A stretch of 64,000 nucleotides of DNA from Paracoccaceae bacterium (GCA_030750975.1 JASMHC010000018.1:62001-126000), one strand, 5' to 3'. Positions 27,430 to 35,930 are shown, counted from the stretch's first letter. Made by a program: numbers and translations. Notes: a model not told the origin generated them from the sequence alone.

Positions 27430-28597
27430 CCGATTGGTCCTTGGGCGGCAATCCCAGCATCGCCCGCTTTTCCGCGTCGCTCAGAAACAGGGCCTCGCCG
27501 ATCCGCTTCCACTGGCTTTCACGCTCGGTTGCCAGGGCAGGCACCTGATCCAGATCGGGCTTCAGCCAAACCTGACCTTCGCCAAACTCGGACAGCCAAT
27601 TGCCCAGGGCCGCCGCCACCTTGCCAATCATCGGCAAAACAGTCAGCCGATAGAACGCCCTGTTGGCCTCCTGATAATTGGCATAGGTCGCATCCCCGGG
27701 GATCCCCAGCAACATCGGCGGCACCCCAAACGCCTGAGCAATCTCGCGCGCAGCCGCTTCCTTGGTCTTCTGAAATTCCATGTCCGAGGGCGAAAACCCC
27801 ATCGGCTTCCAATCCAGCCCACCTTCCAGCAACATCGGACGGCCGGCATTCCGCGCCCCCTGATGATGGCTTTCCATTTCCGAAATCAGACGGTCATACT
27901 GATCCACACTCAGGCTGCCCTGACCATCCACCGATTTATAGACAATCGCCCCCGAAGGCCGTGCCGCATTATCCAAAAGCGCCTTTGACCAGGCCGAAGC
28001 CGCATTATGCACATCCACCGCTCCGGCTGCGGCCCGCATCGGCGACAACCCGTAATGATCGTCCAAAGGATGAAACGCCCGCACATGGCAGATCGGCTTG
28101 ACGTCACCGCGCATGTCATAGCGGTGCCGCTTGCCACCCACGGCATAGTCATACCCCGCAGGCCAACCATCCGCACCGGGCACCACGCTCACCCGGTCCG
28201 AGCGCAAAACATGCAGCTCCCCCGGCCAGCCCTCAGCACCCACAGCCTCGACATAGCCATTGCCCGACAACAGCAGCTGCGACACCAGCGCCTCGATCAA
28301 CTCGGCCTGCCTCTGTGACGGGTTCGGACGCTGCAACAAATCCAGCACCGGATGCCGCTCATATCGCTGGCCCACATCCTGCAACACCAAGGGCACCGCC
28401 CCGGCCGCCTCGGCAATCAGCCGGACCGCCCGAAAACCCACGGGATTGCCCACATAGCCTGAGCGCACCATCCCGACGCCGTCCCGCGCGCCCCAAACCG
28501 AACTTGCCCCGCGGCCAAAGGCAATCACCGGCGCCGCTGCACTGGCCTTTTGCTCAGGCACTTCCGCCTCGGCCGTTTTCCAAAACCCAAATTTCAT
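27422..28597 (-). CDS. GTA portal protein, g3
   Basis: A 391-residue HK97-family portal protein: NPVGFRAVRLIAEAAGAVPL, RPNPSQRQAELIEALVSQLLLSGNGYVE (part), GEIAQ-type core KEAAAREIAQAFGVPPMLLGIPGDATYANYQEANRAFYR (part) and the tail WLSEFGEGQVWLKPDLDQVPAL. It forms the dodecameric gate for DNA packaging. A short CCACC-GAAC-GGTGG hairpin lies in the 102-bp gap to g2. Confidence 0.95.
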   Translation of the reverse strand: MKFGFWKTAEAEVPEQKASAAAPVIAFGRGASSVWGARDGVGMVRSGYVGNPVGFRAVRLIAEAAGAVPLVLQDVGQRYERHPVLDLLQRPNPSQRQAELIEALVSQLLLSGNGYVEAVGAEGWPGELHVLRSDRVSVVPGADGWPAGYDYAVGGKRHRYDMRGDVKPICHVRAFHPLDDHYGLSPMRAAAGAVDVHNAASAWSKALLDNAARPSGAIVYKSVDGQGSLSVDQYDRLISEMESHHQGARNAGRPMLLEGGLDWKPMGFSPSDMEFQKTKEAAAREIAQAFGVPPMLLGIPGDATYANYQEANRAFYRLTVLPMIGKVAAALGNWLSEFGEGQVWLKPDLDQVPALATERESQWKRIGEALFLSDAEKRAMLGLPPKDQSDG

Positions 28598-28699
28598 CCA
28601 GTCACTCCTCAGCCACCGACCCGCATCAATGACGCGCCCGATCTCTATCGCTCGAATTTCCCTAAAATCTCTGAACCCACCGAACGGTGGTGTTGCGCC

Positions 28700-30112
28700 T
28701 TAGTAAAGCGCCCGTATCTGGGGCCGCTGCCACTGGGCAGGCTCCAGCATTGCGTCATGCAGCGCCCAGACCAGCGCATCCAGCCGGTCGGGGCTGCCCC
28801 GGCCCTGATATCCCGCCGGTCCCATCAGACACATCTGATCCTCAAGCGCCTCGAACACCCCGCAATGCACCACCTTGCCTTGCTCATAAAGCGCCTGAAC
28901 CGGCTCGGCCCGCGCCCGTTTCCCGCGTGAGGCATGCACCGACCGATAGGCGATCAGAGGATCAACCTGCCGGACCACGCTTTCCACCAGATCACCGCCC
29001 TGATTGACCTCGGCCACCAGCTTGTCTGCCCGCCAGCGATGCGCGGCCTCAACCGCGGCACGCGCCCAACCCAAAGGTTTCATCCCCTGAACCGAGGCAT
29101 CTTCCAGCACAACCGCCGTCCATTCATGCACAGCCCCGCGCATCCGAACCCCGACCACCACAATTCCGCACTCATCGGCGCCGCTGCCGCTCGACACCGG
29201 CGGATCCACCGCCACGACCACCCGGTCCAGCTCGCCGGGAACATCCACCCGGGCCGCATCCAACCCGTCATGCGACCAGAACGCCCCCTCAACGGCCTCC
29301 AGCAACACCCCGTCCAACTCCTGCCGCGCCAACCGTGTCCCGGCATAGCGCGCCCGCACATCCTCAAGGAAGCTCTGGGCCAGATAGGCCCGGTTTGCCT
29401 CGGTCGCGGCTTGCGTCACAACCGTGGTCCCGGCCTCAAGAATTTGCCGCAACACCGGAATATTGCGCGGCGTGGTGGTGATCACCTGCTGCGGATGATC
29501 GCCCACCCGCAATCCGAATTGCAGCATGTCCCAGGTCTCGGACGCCCGCCGCCATTTCGCCAATTCATCGCACCACGCCGCATCGAACTGAGGCCCCCTT
29601 AAACTCTCGGGATCATGGGCGGAAAACACCTGCGCCGTCGCCCCGTTATCCCAAATCAACCGCTTGCGCGTCGCCTCCCATCGCGGTTTCCGGTCAGGCG
29701 GAGAACAGGCCAATATCCCGCTTTCACCAAACACCATGACCTCGCGCACCTGATCAATGGTCTCGCCAACCAGCGCCACACGCCGCGCCCGTCCGGGATC
29801 GCGCGGCTTTGGCCCTTCCACCATCGCCCGCACCCATTCCGCGCCGGCACGGGTCTTTCCGGCCCCACGCCCCCCCATGATCACCCAGGACCGCCAATCG
29901 CCTTCGGGCGGCAATTGATGCTCCAAAGCCCAGAACTCGAATAAAAAAGGGAGAGCCAAAAGCTCTCCCTCAGTCAGGCTACGAAGAAACTTCTTCTGAC
30001 TGGCAGCATCGCCTGAGACGAGCCAATTTGCACCGAATGTCAGATCGGGCCTGCTCCAGGTCGAGCCCATAGGCACCGGTGATTCCGGCTTCCTGTTTAC
30101 GCTCTCGCTCAT
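28700..30112 (-). CDS. GTA terminase large subunit, g2
   Basis: A packaging ATPase/nuclease of up to 470 residues. Seen: a Walker A GGRGAGKTRAGAEWVRAM near residue 80, DAAWCDELAKWRR (Walker B-like), VITTTPRN (motif III-like) and the nuclease-domain VVAVDPPVSSGSGADECGIVVVG. It packages random host DNA in GTAs. The frame overlaps g1 by up to 134 bp; the conserved segment FLRSL..GELLALPFLFEFWALEHQLPP already lies in the overlap, so the start is at 30112, 30070 or another codon within it. Confidence 0.94.
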   Translation of the reverse strand: MSESVNRKPESPVPMGSTWSRPDLTFGANWLVSGDAASQKKFLRSLTEGELLALPFLFEFWALEHQLPPEGDWRSWVIMGGRGAGKTRAGAEWVRAMVEGPKPRDPGRARRVALVGETIDQVREVMVFGESGILACSPPDRKPRWEATRKRLIWDNGATAQVFSAHDPESLRGPQFDAAWCDELAKWRRASETWDMLQFGLRVGDHPQQVITTTPRNIPVLRQILEAGTTVVTQAATEANRAYLAQSFLEDVRARYAGTRLARQELDGVLLEAVEGAFWSHDGLDAARVDVPGELDRVVVAVDPPVSSGSGADECGIVVVGVRMRGAVHEWTAVVLEDASVQGMKPLGWARAAVEAAHRWRADKLVAEVNQGGDLVESVVRQVDPLIAYRSVHASRGKRARAEPVQALYEQGKVVHCGVFEALEDQMCLMGPAGYQGRGSPDRLDALVWALHDAMLEPAQWQRPQIRALY

Positions 30113-30320
30113 GGCGCGCCTCCAATTCGATGGCCAGTCTGACCAGTTTCCGCAGATCGTCCGCGGTTTTACCCGCAGCCTTCACCGCCTCCATATCGCC
30201 TGCCTTGATGTCCTCCAGCAGCGATGCTGCCAAAGCCGTCAAATCCCGCAATTGCCCGTCCGCGATTGCGATTGCCTCGTCCAGCGAGGACGTTTTCTTT
30301 TCCGGTTCGATCAAAGCCAT
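29979..30320 (-). CDS. GTA small terminase-like protein, g1
   Basis: A 113-residue, mainly helical protein (LDEAIAIADGQLRDLTALAASLLEDIKAGDM, part) corresponding to RcGTA g1, a DNA-packaging partner of the large terminase. The C-terminal DLEQARSDIRCKLARLRRC is family-like, so the long overlap with g2 encodes conserved sequence in both frames. It is the first structural gene, and its upstream region carries the GTA promoter. Confidence 0.87.
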   Translation of the reverse strand: MALIEPEKKTSSLDEAIAIADGQLRDLTALAASLLEDIKAGDMEAVKAAGKTADDLRKLVRLAIELEARHERERKQEAGITGAYGLDLEQARSDIRCKLARLRRCCQSEEVSS

Positions 30321-30604
30321 GTCATTGCCTCATGCGAATGGGTTCCGCACGAGAGAAACAGAAAAGCGACCACGGGTTATCCACCCGAGCCGCTTGCCCA
30401 CTTCTTCTAGCTTGTCACAAGTTGTATCCCGGAGCGCACGCAAAGTCAATCCTAAGCTGTTGTTATGGTTAAAGAAAAGTTAACATATGACGTCGCATAT
30501 TCCATAAACCCACAACGATTTACCGCCAATTAACTCTTCCCTTGATACGCATAAAACACTGACCCGCCTTTACCCTTGTCCGACATTGTGCATACATATA
30601 TATT
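30321..30604. other. GTA upstream region between g1 and the TA cassette
   Basis: 284 bp without a gene, AT-richer than its surroundings. It should contain the GTA promoter (minus strand) and the TA promoter (plus strand). Visible structures are CGGGT-TATCC-ACCCG at 30373-30387, the left copy of the 21-bp direct repeat at 30452-30472, and ATATG-ACGTCG-CATAT at 30485-30500. No -35/-10 pair was convincing. Confidence 0.5.
30452..30472 (+). repeat. Left copy of a 21-bp direct repeat flanking the TA cassette
   Basis: Reads CTAAGCTGTTGTTAT, then G, then GTTAA. The copy at 31193-31213 differs only at the G (A there). The two are 741 bp apart and enclose exactly the toxin-antitoxin pair. Confidence 0.85.
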
Positions 30605-30895
30605 ATGAACAAAATAATCCGATGGAATTCCGAGAAGGCTGAAACGTTACGAAACGACAAAACGAGAGGCGGAATTTCGTTCGAGGACTGTGTGATCGCT
30701 TTGGACAAGGGGAATCTGATTGAAATTATTAGAGACCCAAGCGCAAACCATGCTGGTCAACGTATGTTTGTGTTAAATATCGAAGGCTATGCTTACGTGG
30801 TGCCATTCGCTGAAACTGAAGATGAGATCTTTCTTAAAACCGTGATACCAAGCAGAAAGTACACATCGCTCTATTTGGGTAGGACGAAAAAATGA
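30605..30895 (+). CDS. BrnT-like toxin of a type II toxin-antitoxin pair
   Basis: A 96-residue protein: IIRWNSEKAETLRNDKTRGGISFEDCVIAL (part), GQRMFVLNIEGYAYVVPFAE and FLKTVIPSRKYTSLYLG. The pattern (Trp-Asn-Glu-Lys N-terminus, Arg-Gly-Ile-Ser-Phe-Glu, final IPSRK.T..Y) fits the BrnT-like small RNase toxins that pair with CopG-type antitoxins. RNase activity is inferred. Codon use is more AT-rich than in the neighbours, suggesting transfer. No clear ribosome site precedes the ATG. Overlaps the antitoxin start by 4 bp. Confidence 0.8.
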   Translation: MNKIIRWNSEKAETLRNDKTRGGISFEDCVIALDKGNLIEIIRDPSANHAGQRMFVLNIEGYAYVVPFAETEDEIFLKTVIPSRKYTSLYLGRTKK

Positions 30896-31170
30896 AAAAA
30901 GTACCACATATCAGTACGTTTCTGGACGACGAAGAACGCGAACTCCACAAGCTGCTAGAGTCCGATGACCATGCCCCCGTAAGCGTGATGACCCCAGAAC
31001 TGGTGGAGGCGTACCGCGCCGCCGCCCGCAACACCATTGACGAAGCGAGCACCAAAATCTCGCTTCGAATTTCGCAATCCGATCTGGCCCGTGTAAAAGC
31101 CCGCGCTTTACGCGAAGGCATCCCCTATCAAACCTTGATCAAGTCAATCATTCACCAAGCGGTCAGCTAA
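30892..31170 (+). CDS. CopG/ribbon-helix-helix-type antitoxin
   Basis: A 92-residue protein starting inside the toxin stop (ATGA). The C-terminal part AARNTIDEASTKISLRISQSDLARVKARALREGIPYQTLIKSIIHQAVS (only partly quoted: ISLRISQSDLARVK, GIPYQTLIKSIIH) is the ribbon-helix-helix DNA-binding and dimer domain of COG5304-type antitoxins; the acidic N-terminal half should wrap the toxin. The order toxin then antitoxin is as in BrnTA. It probably represses its own promoter upstream of 30605. Confidence 0.82.
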   Translation: MKKVPHISTFLDDEERELHKLLESDDHAPVSVMTPELVEAYRAAARNTIDEASTKISLRISQSDLARVKARALREGIPYQTLIKSIIHQAVS

Positions 31171-31192
31171 GCTTTCACCTCGTAACTCGGCT

Positions 31193-31213
31193 CTAAGCTG
31201 TTGTTATAGTTAA
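31193..31213 (+). repeat. Right copy of the 21-bp direct repeat flanking the TA cassette
   Basis: Matches 30452-30472 at 20 of 21 positions (CTAAGCTGTTGTTAT, A, GTTAA). It lies 22 bp after the antitoxin stop and 47 bp before the mltG stop. Confidence 0.85.
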
Positions 31214-31237
31214 CAAAACCCCCAACGACAGCCGTAG

Positions 31238-31257
31238 GGTGCGTGATCTCACGCACC
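31238..31257. repeat. REP-like palindrome after mltG
   Basis: GGTGCGTGA and TCACGCACC are perfect 9-bp arms around TC, preceded by CCGTAG. The GTAGGGTGCGTG.. palindrome type is dispersed in many bacterial genomes. It ends 3 bp before the mltG stop codon and may end or protect that transcript. Confidence 0.6.
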
Positions 31258-31260
31258 TCC

Positions 31261-32409
31261 TCAGTCCCCCTGCGACGCCTCAATCTCGCGCCACTTGCGG
31301 ACGTTGATATTATGCTCCCGCAAGGTGCTGGCAAAGGCATGGCCGCCGGTGCCATCCGCAACGAAATAAAGGAAATTCGTCTCTTCGGGGTTCAGGGCTG
31401 CCTCAATCGCATCACGTCCCGGATTGGCAATTGGCGTCTTTGGCAAACCGTCGATCTGATAGGTGTTCCACTCGGTCTTCCGCGCCAGTTCGCTTTGCCG
31501 CAATCCTCGGCCCAGACTGCCCTGCCCTCGGGTGATCCCGTAGATCACGCTCGGGTCCGTCTGCAAACGCATCGGCCTGTTCAGACGGTTGATAAACACG
31601 CTGGCAACGGTCCTGCGTTCCTCGGCAAGACCGGTTTCCTTTTCGATGATCGAGGCAAGGATCAACGCCTCGTCAGGCGAAGCCAGAGGCAAGCCATCTG
31701 CCCGGCTTTCCCATGCGCGGTTCAGGATCTCGGTCTGCGCTTCCACCATCCGGTCAATCACGCTGGCCCGCGTATCGCCCCGGCGCACCTCATAGCTGTC
31801 GGGCGCGACTGAGCCTTCGGAAGGCAGGCTTTCGATCTCACCGCTTAAAATGTCAATCGCATGCAATCCCTGCACCACCTGCCAGCTGGTGATACCTTCG
31901 GCAAAGGCAATCCGATACCGCGTCCCCGCCACATCGTGAACCTCGAAAAATTCTTCTGGAACATCACCTTGCGGATCGAAGTTCATGCTGGTTTCAAAGC
32001 GCCCCGTCTCGGGGTCAATCTCGCGTACCTGCACATCCACACTTGCGATGCCAACACGGTACACAACTTCTGTCCCACAGGTGCTCGGCCCGCCATCGGT
32101 GATGATATCCACGATCTCGACCATCGAAGATTGCGGCGGCACAAGAAAGCTTCCGGCCTTCAGATCGTTTTCCCTGTCCGCGTATTTCACCCCGATCCGA
32201 AACAGGGAACCGCTGTCAATTGCCTGTAATTCCAACAGATTTCGCGAAACCTCAACCATGTTCGAGCCACGCTCGACCTTAAGGCAAATCGCGGTCTCCA
32301 GCGGTCCGGCTTCGCGATATTGACGCTGCCCCCACAGGATCACCCCGGCCAAAAGAAAAATCGCGACGATCAGGAACGTAAAAACGTTCGAGGCGATGCT
32401 ACGCCACAT
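31261..32409 (-). CDS. mltG: Endolytic murein transglycosylase MltG
   Basis: A 382-residue protein with one N-terminal transmembrane helix (about residues 9-26, VFTFLIVAIFLLAGVILW) and a periplasmic YceG/MltG domain. The catalytic region reads LILASIIEKETGLAEERRTVASVFINRLN (part; Glu in EKETG), followed by LQTDPSVIYGI and NTYQIDGLPKTPIANPG. It cuts nascent peptidoglycan strands and sets their length. It starts directly after the fabF stop, so the two are co-transcribed, at the end of the fab cluster. Confidence 0.95.
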   Translation of the reverse strand: MWRSIASNVFTFLIVAIFLLAGVILWGQRQYREAGPLETAICLKVERGSNMVEVSRNLLELQAIDSGSLFRIGVKYADRENDLKAGSFLVPPQSSMVEIVDIITDGGPSTCGTEVVYRVGIASVDVQVREIDPETGRFETSMNFDPQGDVPEEFFEVHDVAGTRYRIAFAEGITSWQVVQGLHAIDILSGEIESLPSEGSVAPDSYEVRRGDTRASVIDRMVEAQTEILNRAWESRADGLPLASPDEALILASIIEKETGLAEERRTVASVFINRLNRPMRLQTDPSVIYGITRGQGSLGRGLRQSELARKTEWNTYQIDGLPKTPIANPGRDAIEAALNPEETNFLYFVADGTGGHAFASTLREHNINVRKWREIEASQGD

Positions 32410-33669
32410 TTATTCAACCTTCTTGAAGATCACGCTTGCATTGGTGCCGCCAAACCCGAACGAGTTTGACAACGCCACGTTAATCTCGCGCTCGCGCTTG
32501 GCGTTCGGGGCCAAATCCACTTTACTTTCAACAGCTTGATTGTCGAGGTTAATGGTAGGCGGGGCCACCTGATCACGGATCGCCAGGATCGAGAATATGG
32601 CCTCGATTGCCCCGGCCGCCCCCAGAAGGTGGCCGGTCATCGACTTGGTTGACGACATGGTAACTTTTGCCGCCGCATCCCCCATCATCCGTTCAACCGC
32701 ACCCAGTTCGATCACATCGGCCATGGTTGATGTGCCATGCGCGTTGATATAGTCGATATCCTTCGGCTCAAGACCCGCCTTTTTCAGCGCCGCCCGCATC
32801 GAGCGTTCACCGCCCTCACCGTCTTCGGAGGGTGCAGTGATATGATAGGCGTCGCCGGACAGGCCATAGCCCACAACCTCGGCATAAATCTTCGCGCCGC
32901 GTGCCTTGGCGTGTTCGTATTCCTCAAGCACCACAACGCCCGAGCCTTCGCCCATGACAAACCCGTCGCGGTCTGCGTCATAGGGGCGGCTGGCCGATTG
33001 CGGATCATCCGCGCGCTTGGTCGACAGCGCCTTGCAGGCGTTGAACCCCGCGATACCAATTTCGGAAATCGCCGCTTCGGCACCGCCGGCGATCATCACA
33101 TCCGCATCGTCCGTCATGATCAGACGCGCCGCGTCACCGATCGCATGGGCGCCCGTCGAACAGGCGGTCACAACCGAATGGTTCGGGCCTTTGAACCCGT
33201 ATTTGATCGAGATCTGGCCCGAAATCAGGTTGATCAGCGCACCGGGAATAAAGAACGGCGACACACGGCGCGGGCCCTTTTCCTTGATCAACACGGCCGT
33301 GTCGGCAATCGAATTCAGGCCACCAATGCCGGATCCGACCAGAACGCCCGTGCGCAGCAGGCTTTCTTCGTCCTCGGGCATCCAGCCCGAATCCTTCACC
33401 GCCATATCCGCGCCTGCGATACCGTAAAGGATAAAGTCATCCACCTTCCGGCGCTCTTTCGGGGCCATCCAGTCATCGGGATTAAAGGTGCCGTCAGAAC
33501 CGTCGCCATGCGGCACTTCGCAGGCATATTTGGTCGTCACATTCGACGCATCAAAGCGTGTAATCGGGCCGGCACCGGACTGACCGTCCAGAATGCGGCT
33601 CCAGGATTCTTCGACCCCGCAGGCCAGCGGTGTGACCATTCCCAGACCTGTAACAACAACGCGACGCAT
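32410..33669 (-). CDS. fabF: 3-oxoacyl-[ACP] synthase II
   Basis: Condensing enzyme that elongates acyl-ACP with malonyl-ACP in type II fatty-acid synthesis; 419 residues. Seen: the nucleophile Cys in VTACSTGAHAIGDA (near residue 170), the His in NAHGTSTMAD, the second His in STKSMTGHLLGAAG, and the C-terminal NSFGFGGTNASVIF. The sequence is complete. It sits after acpP, separated by a hairpin terminator, and abuts mltG. Confidence 0.97.
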   Translation of the reverse strand: MRRVVVTGLGMVTPLACGVEESWSRILDGQSGAGPITRFDASNVTTKYACEVPHGDGSDGTFNPDDWMAPKERRKVDDFILYGIAGADMAVKDSGWMPEDEESLLRTGVLVGSGIGGLNSIADTAVLIKEKGPRRVSPFFIPGALINLISGQISIKYGFKGPNHSVVTACSTGAHAIGDAARLIMTDDADVMIAGGAEAAISEIGIAGFNACKALSTKRADDPQSASRPYDADRDGFVMGEGSGVVVLEEYEHAKARGAKIYAEVVGYGLSGDAYHITAPSEDGEGGERSMRAALKKAGLEPKDIDYINAHGTSTMADVIELGAVERMMGDAAAKVTMSSTKSMTGHLLGAAGAIEAIFSILAIRDQVAPPTINLDNQAVESKVDLAPNAKREREINVALSNSFGFGGTNASVIFKKVE

Positions 33670-33750
33670 ATTGCTGCCTCTCCCTCAGTTTCGTTGTGGA
33701 CCTGCATACCTTGCCTTCCCCACAAGGGGCAAGAGCACATGTGCCGCGCA

Positions 33751-33783
33751 AAGAAAAACGGCGCTCTGACACCAGAACGCCGT
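33751..33783 (-). terminator. Intrinsic terminator of acpP
   Basis: ACGGCG and CGCCGT enclose an inner TCTG/CAGA stem; on the minus strand the hairpin is followed by TTTTTCTTT, 26 bp after the acpP stop. Leaky termination would set ACP above FabF. Confidence 0.82.
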
Positions 33784-33808
33784 CGTTTTCCGGTTTGACC
33801 GGTGAAAC

Positions 33809-34042
33809 TTAGGAAGCTTCCGAGATGAACTTCACCGCGTCGCCAAAAGTCTGGATGGTTTCGGCTGCGTCATCGGGAATTTCGATGCCGAACTCTTCTT
33901 CGAAAGCCATGACCAGCTCAACAGTGTCGAGGCTGTCCGCGCCCAGATCGTCGATGAACGAAGCGTTCTCAACAACTTTGTCTTCTTCAACACCCAGGTG
34001 CTCAACAACGATTTTCTTAACGCGATCTGCGACGTCGCTCAT
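33809..34042 (-). CDS. acpP: Acyl carrier protein
   Basis: 77 residues, acidic, with the phosphopantetheine serine in [19 protein letters not shown] (near residue 38). It carries acyl intermediates for the fab enzymes encoded around it. Its 205-bp upstream gap probably holds its own promoter; a hairpin terminator separates it from fabF. Confidence 0.98.
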   Translation of the reverse strand: MSDVADRVKKIVVEHLGVEEDKVVENASFIDDLGADSLDTVELVMAFEEEFGIEIPDDAAETIQTFGDAVKFISEAS

Positions 34043-34247
34043 GTTCTTTTCCTCTTCATTGAACCCGAAGGTTCGTTTCTGCCCTTTCCCCTTAGGGACG
34101 GCGATTCATGATGCCCATATGGGCGGCTCGTATCCCCGCTTCAAGCGGATAACCGATACCATTTTATGGCCACCGGTCGAAAGCTGCGCCGCCTATAACA
34201 CAAGTTTTCCCTGTGGCAAACGCTTTCAGACCATAGCGGCCCTGCAT

Positions 34248-34985
34248 TTACAGCATGGCCATTCCGCCGTTCACGTGCAAGGTCGCGCCGGTGACGTATC
34301 CTGCCTCGGGGCTGGCCAGATAAAGCACCGCTGCCGCGATCTCTTCCGGAGTGCCCATGCGGGCGGCGGGGATCTTGGAATTGATCGCGCCCTTCTGGTC
34401 GTCCGTCAGCTTGTCGGTCATCGCCGTGGCGATGAAACCGGGCGCAACCGCGTTGGCGGTGATGCCACGGCTGGCAACTTCGTAGGCGATGGATTTTGTC
34501 AAACCGACCATACCGGCCTTTGAGGCGGCATAGTTCACCTGACCGGGGTTGCCAGTGGCGCCAACGATGGACGAGATGTTGATAATCCGTCCCCAGCGGG
34601 ATTTCATCATCGGGCGCATCACACCACGGCACAGGCGCATGGTCGATGTCAGGTTCACGTCGATCACGCTTTGCCATTCTTCATCCGACATGCGCATGAA
34701 AATCTGATCACGGGTGATGCCGGCATTGTTCACAAGGATGTCCAGACCACCCATCGCTTCGATGGCCTGTTTGGGCAAGGCATCGACGGCATCGGGATCG
34801 CCGAGATTACAGGGCAGCACATGCGCACGGTCGCCCAGTTCGGCGGCCAGCGCCTTGAGCGGTTCAACGCGGGTGCCCGAAAGGCCCACGGTCGCGCCAG
34901 CTGCGTGAAGCGCCTTGGCAATCTCGCCGCCGATGCCGCCGGAGGCGCCTGTCACCAGTGCTTTCTTATCTGTCAGATCAAACAT
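34248..34985 (-). CDS. fabG: 3-oxoacyl-[ACP] reductase
   Basis: A 245-residue short-chain dehydrogenase that reduces 3-oxoacyl-ACP with NADPH. Seen: the NADP loop VTGASGGIGGEIAKAL near the N-terminus, NNAGIT, and the catalytic SIVG...YAASKAG (Tyr-x-x-x-Lys). The C-terminal VTGATLHVNGGMAML is typical. It follows fabD by 12 bp in one operon. Confidence 0.97.
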   Translation of the reverse strand: MFDLTDKKALVTGASGGIGGEIAKALHAAGATVGLSGTRVEPLKALAAELGDRAHVLPCNLGDPDAVDALPKQAIEAMGGLDILVNNAGITRDQIFMRMSDEEWQSVIDVNLTSTMRLCRGVMRPMMKSRWGRIINISSIVGATGNPGQVNYAASKAGMVGLTKSIAYEVASRGITANAVAPGFIATAMTDKLTDDQKGAINSKIPAARMGTPEEIAAAVLYLASPEAGYVTGATLHVNGGMAML

Positions 34986-34997
34986 TATTCCTGCTCC

Positions 34998-35930
34998 TTA
35001 GCCTTCCAGGGCTTTTGCAATGTCTTCTGGGGTGCCAACTGCCTTGCAGGTGATCGAGCGGTCAATCCGGCGGATCATGCCGGACAGGGCTTTACCGGCG
35101 CCGATTTCCCAGATTTCCGTCACGCCATGTTCCGCCATCCACAACACCGATTCGCGCCAGCGAACCGACCCCGTGACCTGCTGAACCAGCAACGAACGCA
35201 ACGTGGCGGCGTCTTTGATGGCTTCGGCTACCACATTGGCCACCACCGGCACCGCGGGGCGGTTGATATCCACATCCTCAAGCGCAATCGCCATTTCGCG
35301 TGCCGCCGGTTCCATCAATGCGCAGTGGAAAGGGGCGCTGACCGGCAGAAGGACCGCCCGTTTCGCCCCTTTTTCCTTTGCCAGATCGACCGCGCGGTTC
35401 ACCGCATCCTTATGACCAGAGACCACGACCTGCCCCGGATCATTGTCATTTGCGGCCTGGCAAACTTCGCCCTGGGCGGCTTCTTTGGCGACCTCCATCG
35501 CGGCCTCAAAATCAAGACCCAGCAACGCGGCCATCGCGCCTACGCCCACAGGCACGGCTTTTTGCATCGCCGCGCCGCGCGTGCGCAGCAGACGGGCCGC
35601 ATCGGCAACGCTTAGCGAACCGGCAGCGGCCAGGGCCGAGTATTCGCCGAGCGAATGGCCAGCCACGAAAACGGCGTCGGTGATCGCGACGCCTTCGGCC
35701 TCGAGCGCGCGCATCGCGGCAAGCGAGGTTGCCATCAGCGCAGGCTGGGCATTTTGTGTCAGGGTCAGGGTTTCGGCGTCGCCTTCCCAGATCAGGTCGG
35801 AAAGCTTTTCGCCCAATGCTTCGTCTACTTCGTCGAAAACCGCCCTTGCGGCCGGATATGCATCGGCAAGCGCCTTGCCCATTCCGATGCTTTGCGCCCC
35901 TTGTCCGGGGAAAACGAAGGCTTTGGTCAT
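34998..35930 (-). CDS. fabD: Malonyl-CoA:ACP transacylase
   Basis: 310 residues; loads malonate from CoA onto ACP. The N-terminal motif is AFVFPGQGAQSIGMGKAL, the nucleophile Ser sits in VAGHSLGEYSALAAAG (near residue 90), and the catalytic His in PVSAPFHCALM. The ATG at 35930 follows GGAGGGGCG and starts at the family motif; an upstream in-frame ATG at 35999 would add 23 unrelated residues. First gene of the fabD-fabG pair. Confidence 0.96.
   Translation of the reverse strand: MTKAFVFPGQGAQSIGMGKALADAYPAARAVFDEVDEALGEKLSDLIWEGDAETLTLTQNAQPALMATSLAAMRALEAEGVAITDAVFVAGHSLGEYSALAAAGSLSVADAARLLRTRGAAMQKAVPVGVGAMAALLGLDFEAAMEVAKEAAQGEVCQAANDNDPGQVVVSGHKDAVNRAVDLAKEKGAKRAVLLPVSAPFHCALMEPAAREMAIALEDVDINRPAVPVVANVVAEAIKDAATLRSLLVQQVTGSVRWRESVLWMAEHGVTEIWEIGAGKALSGMIRRIDRSITCKAVGTPEDIAKALEG

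Noticed and set aside
16515-30320. Classification of the cluster as an ordinary prophage
   Set aside because: No integrase, repressor, replication or lysis genes are present, and gene order and sizes match RcGTA, including the short tape measure and the megatron.
30576-30604. TTGTCC and TATATT with a 17-bp spacer as promoter of the toxin gene
   Set aside because: The -10 would touch the ATG at 30605, putting the transcript start inside the gene; not convincing without mapped ends.
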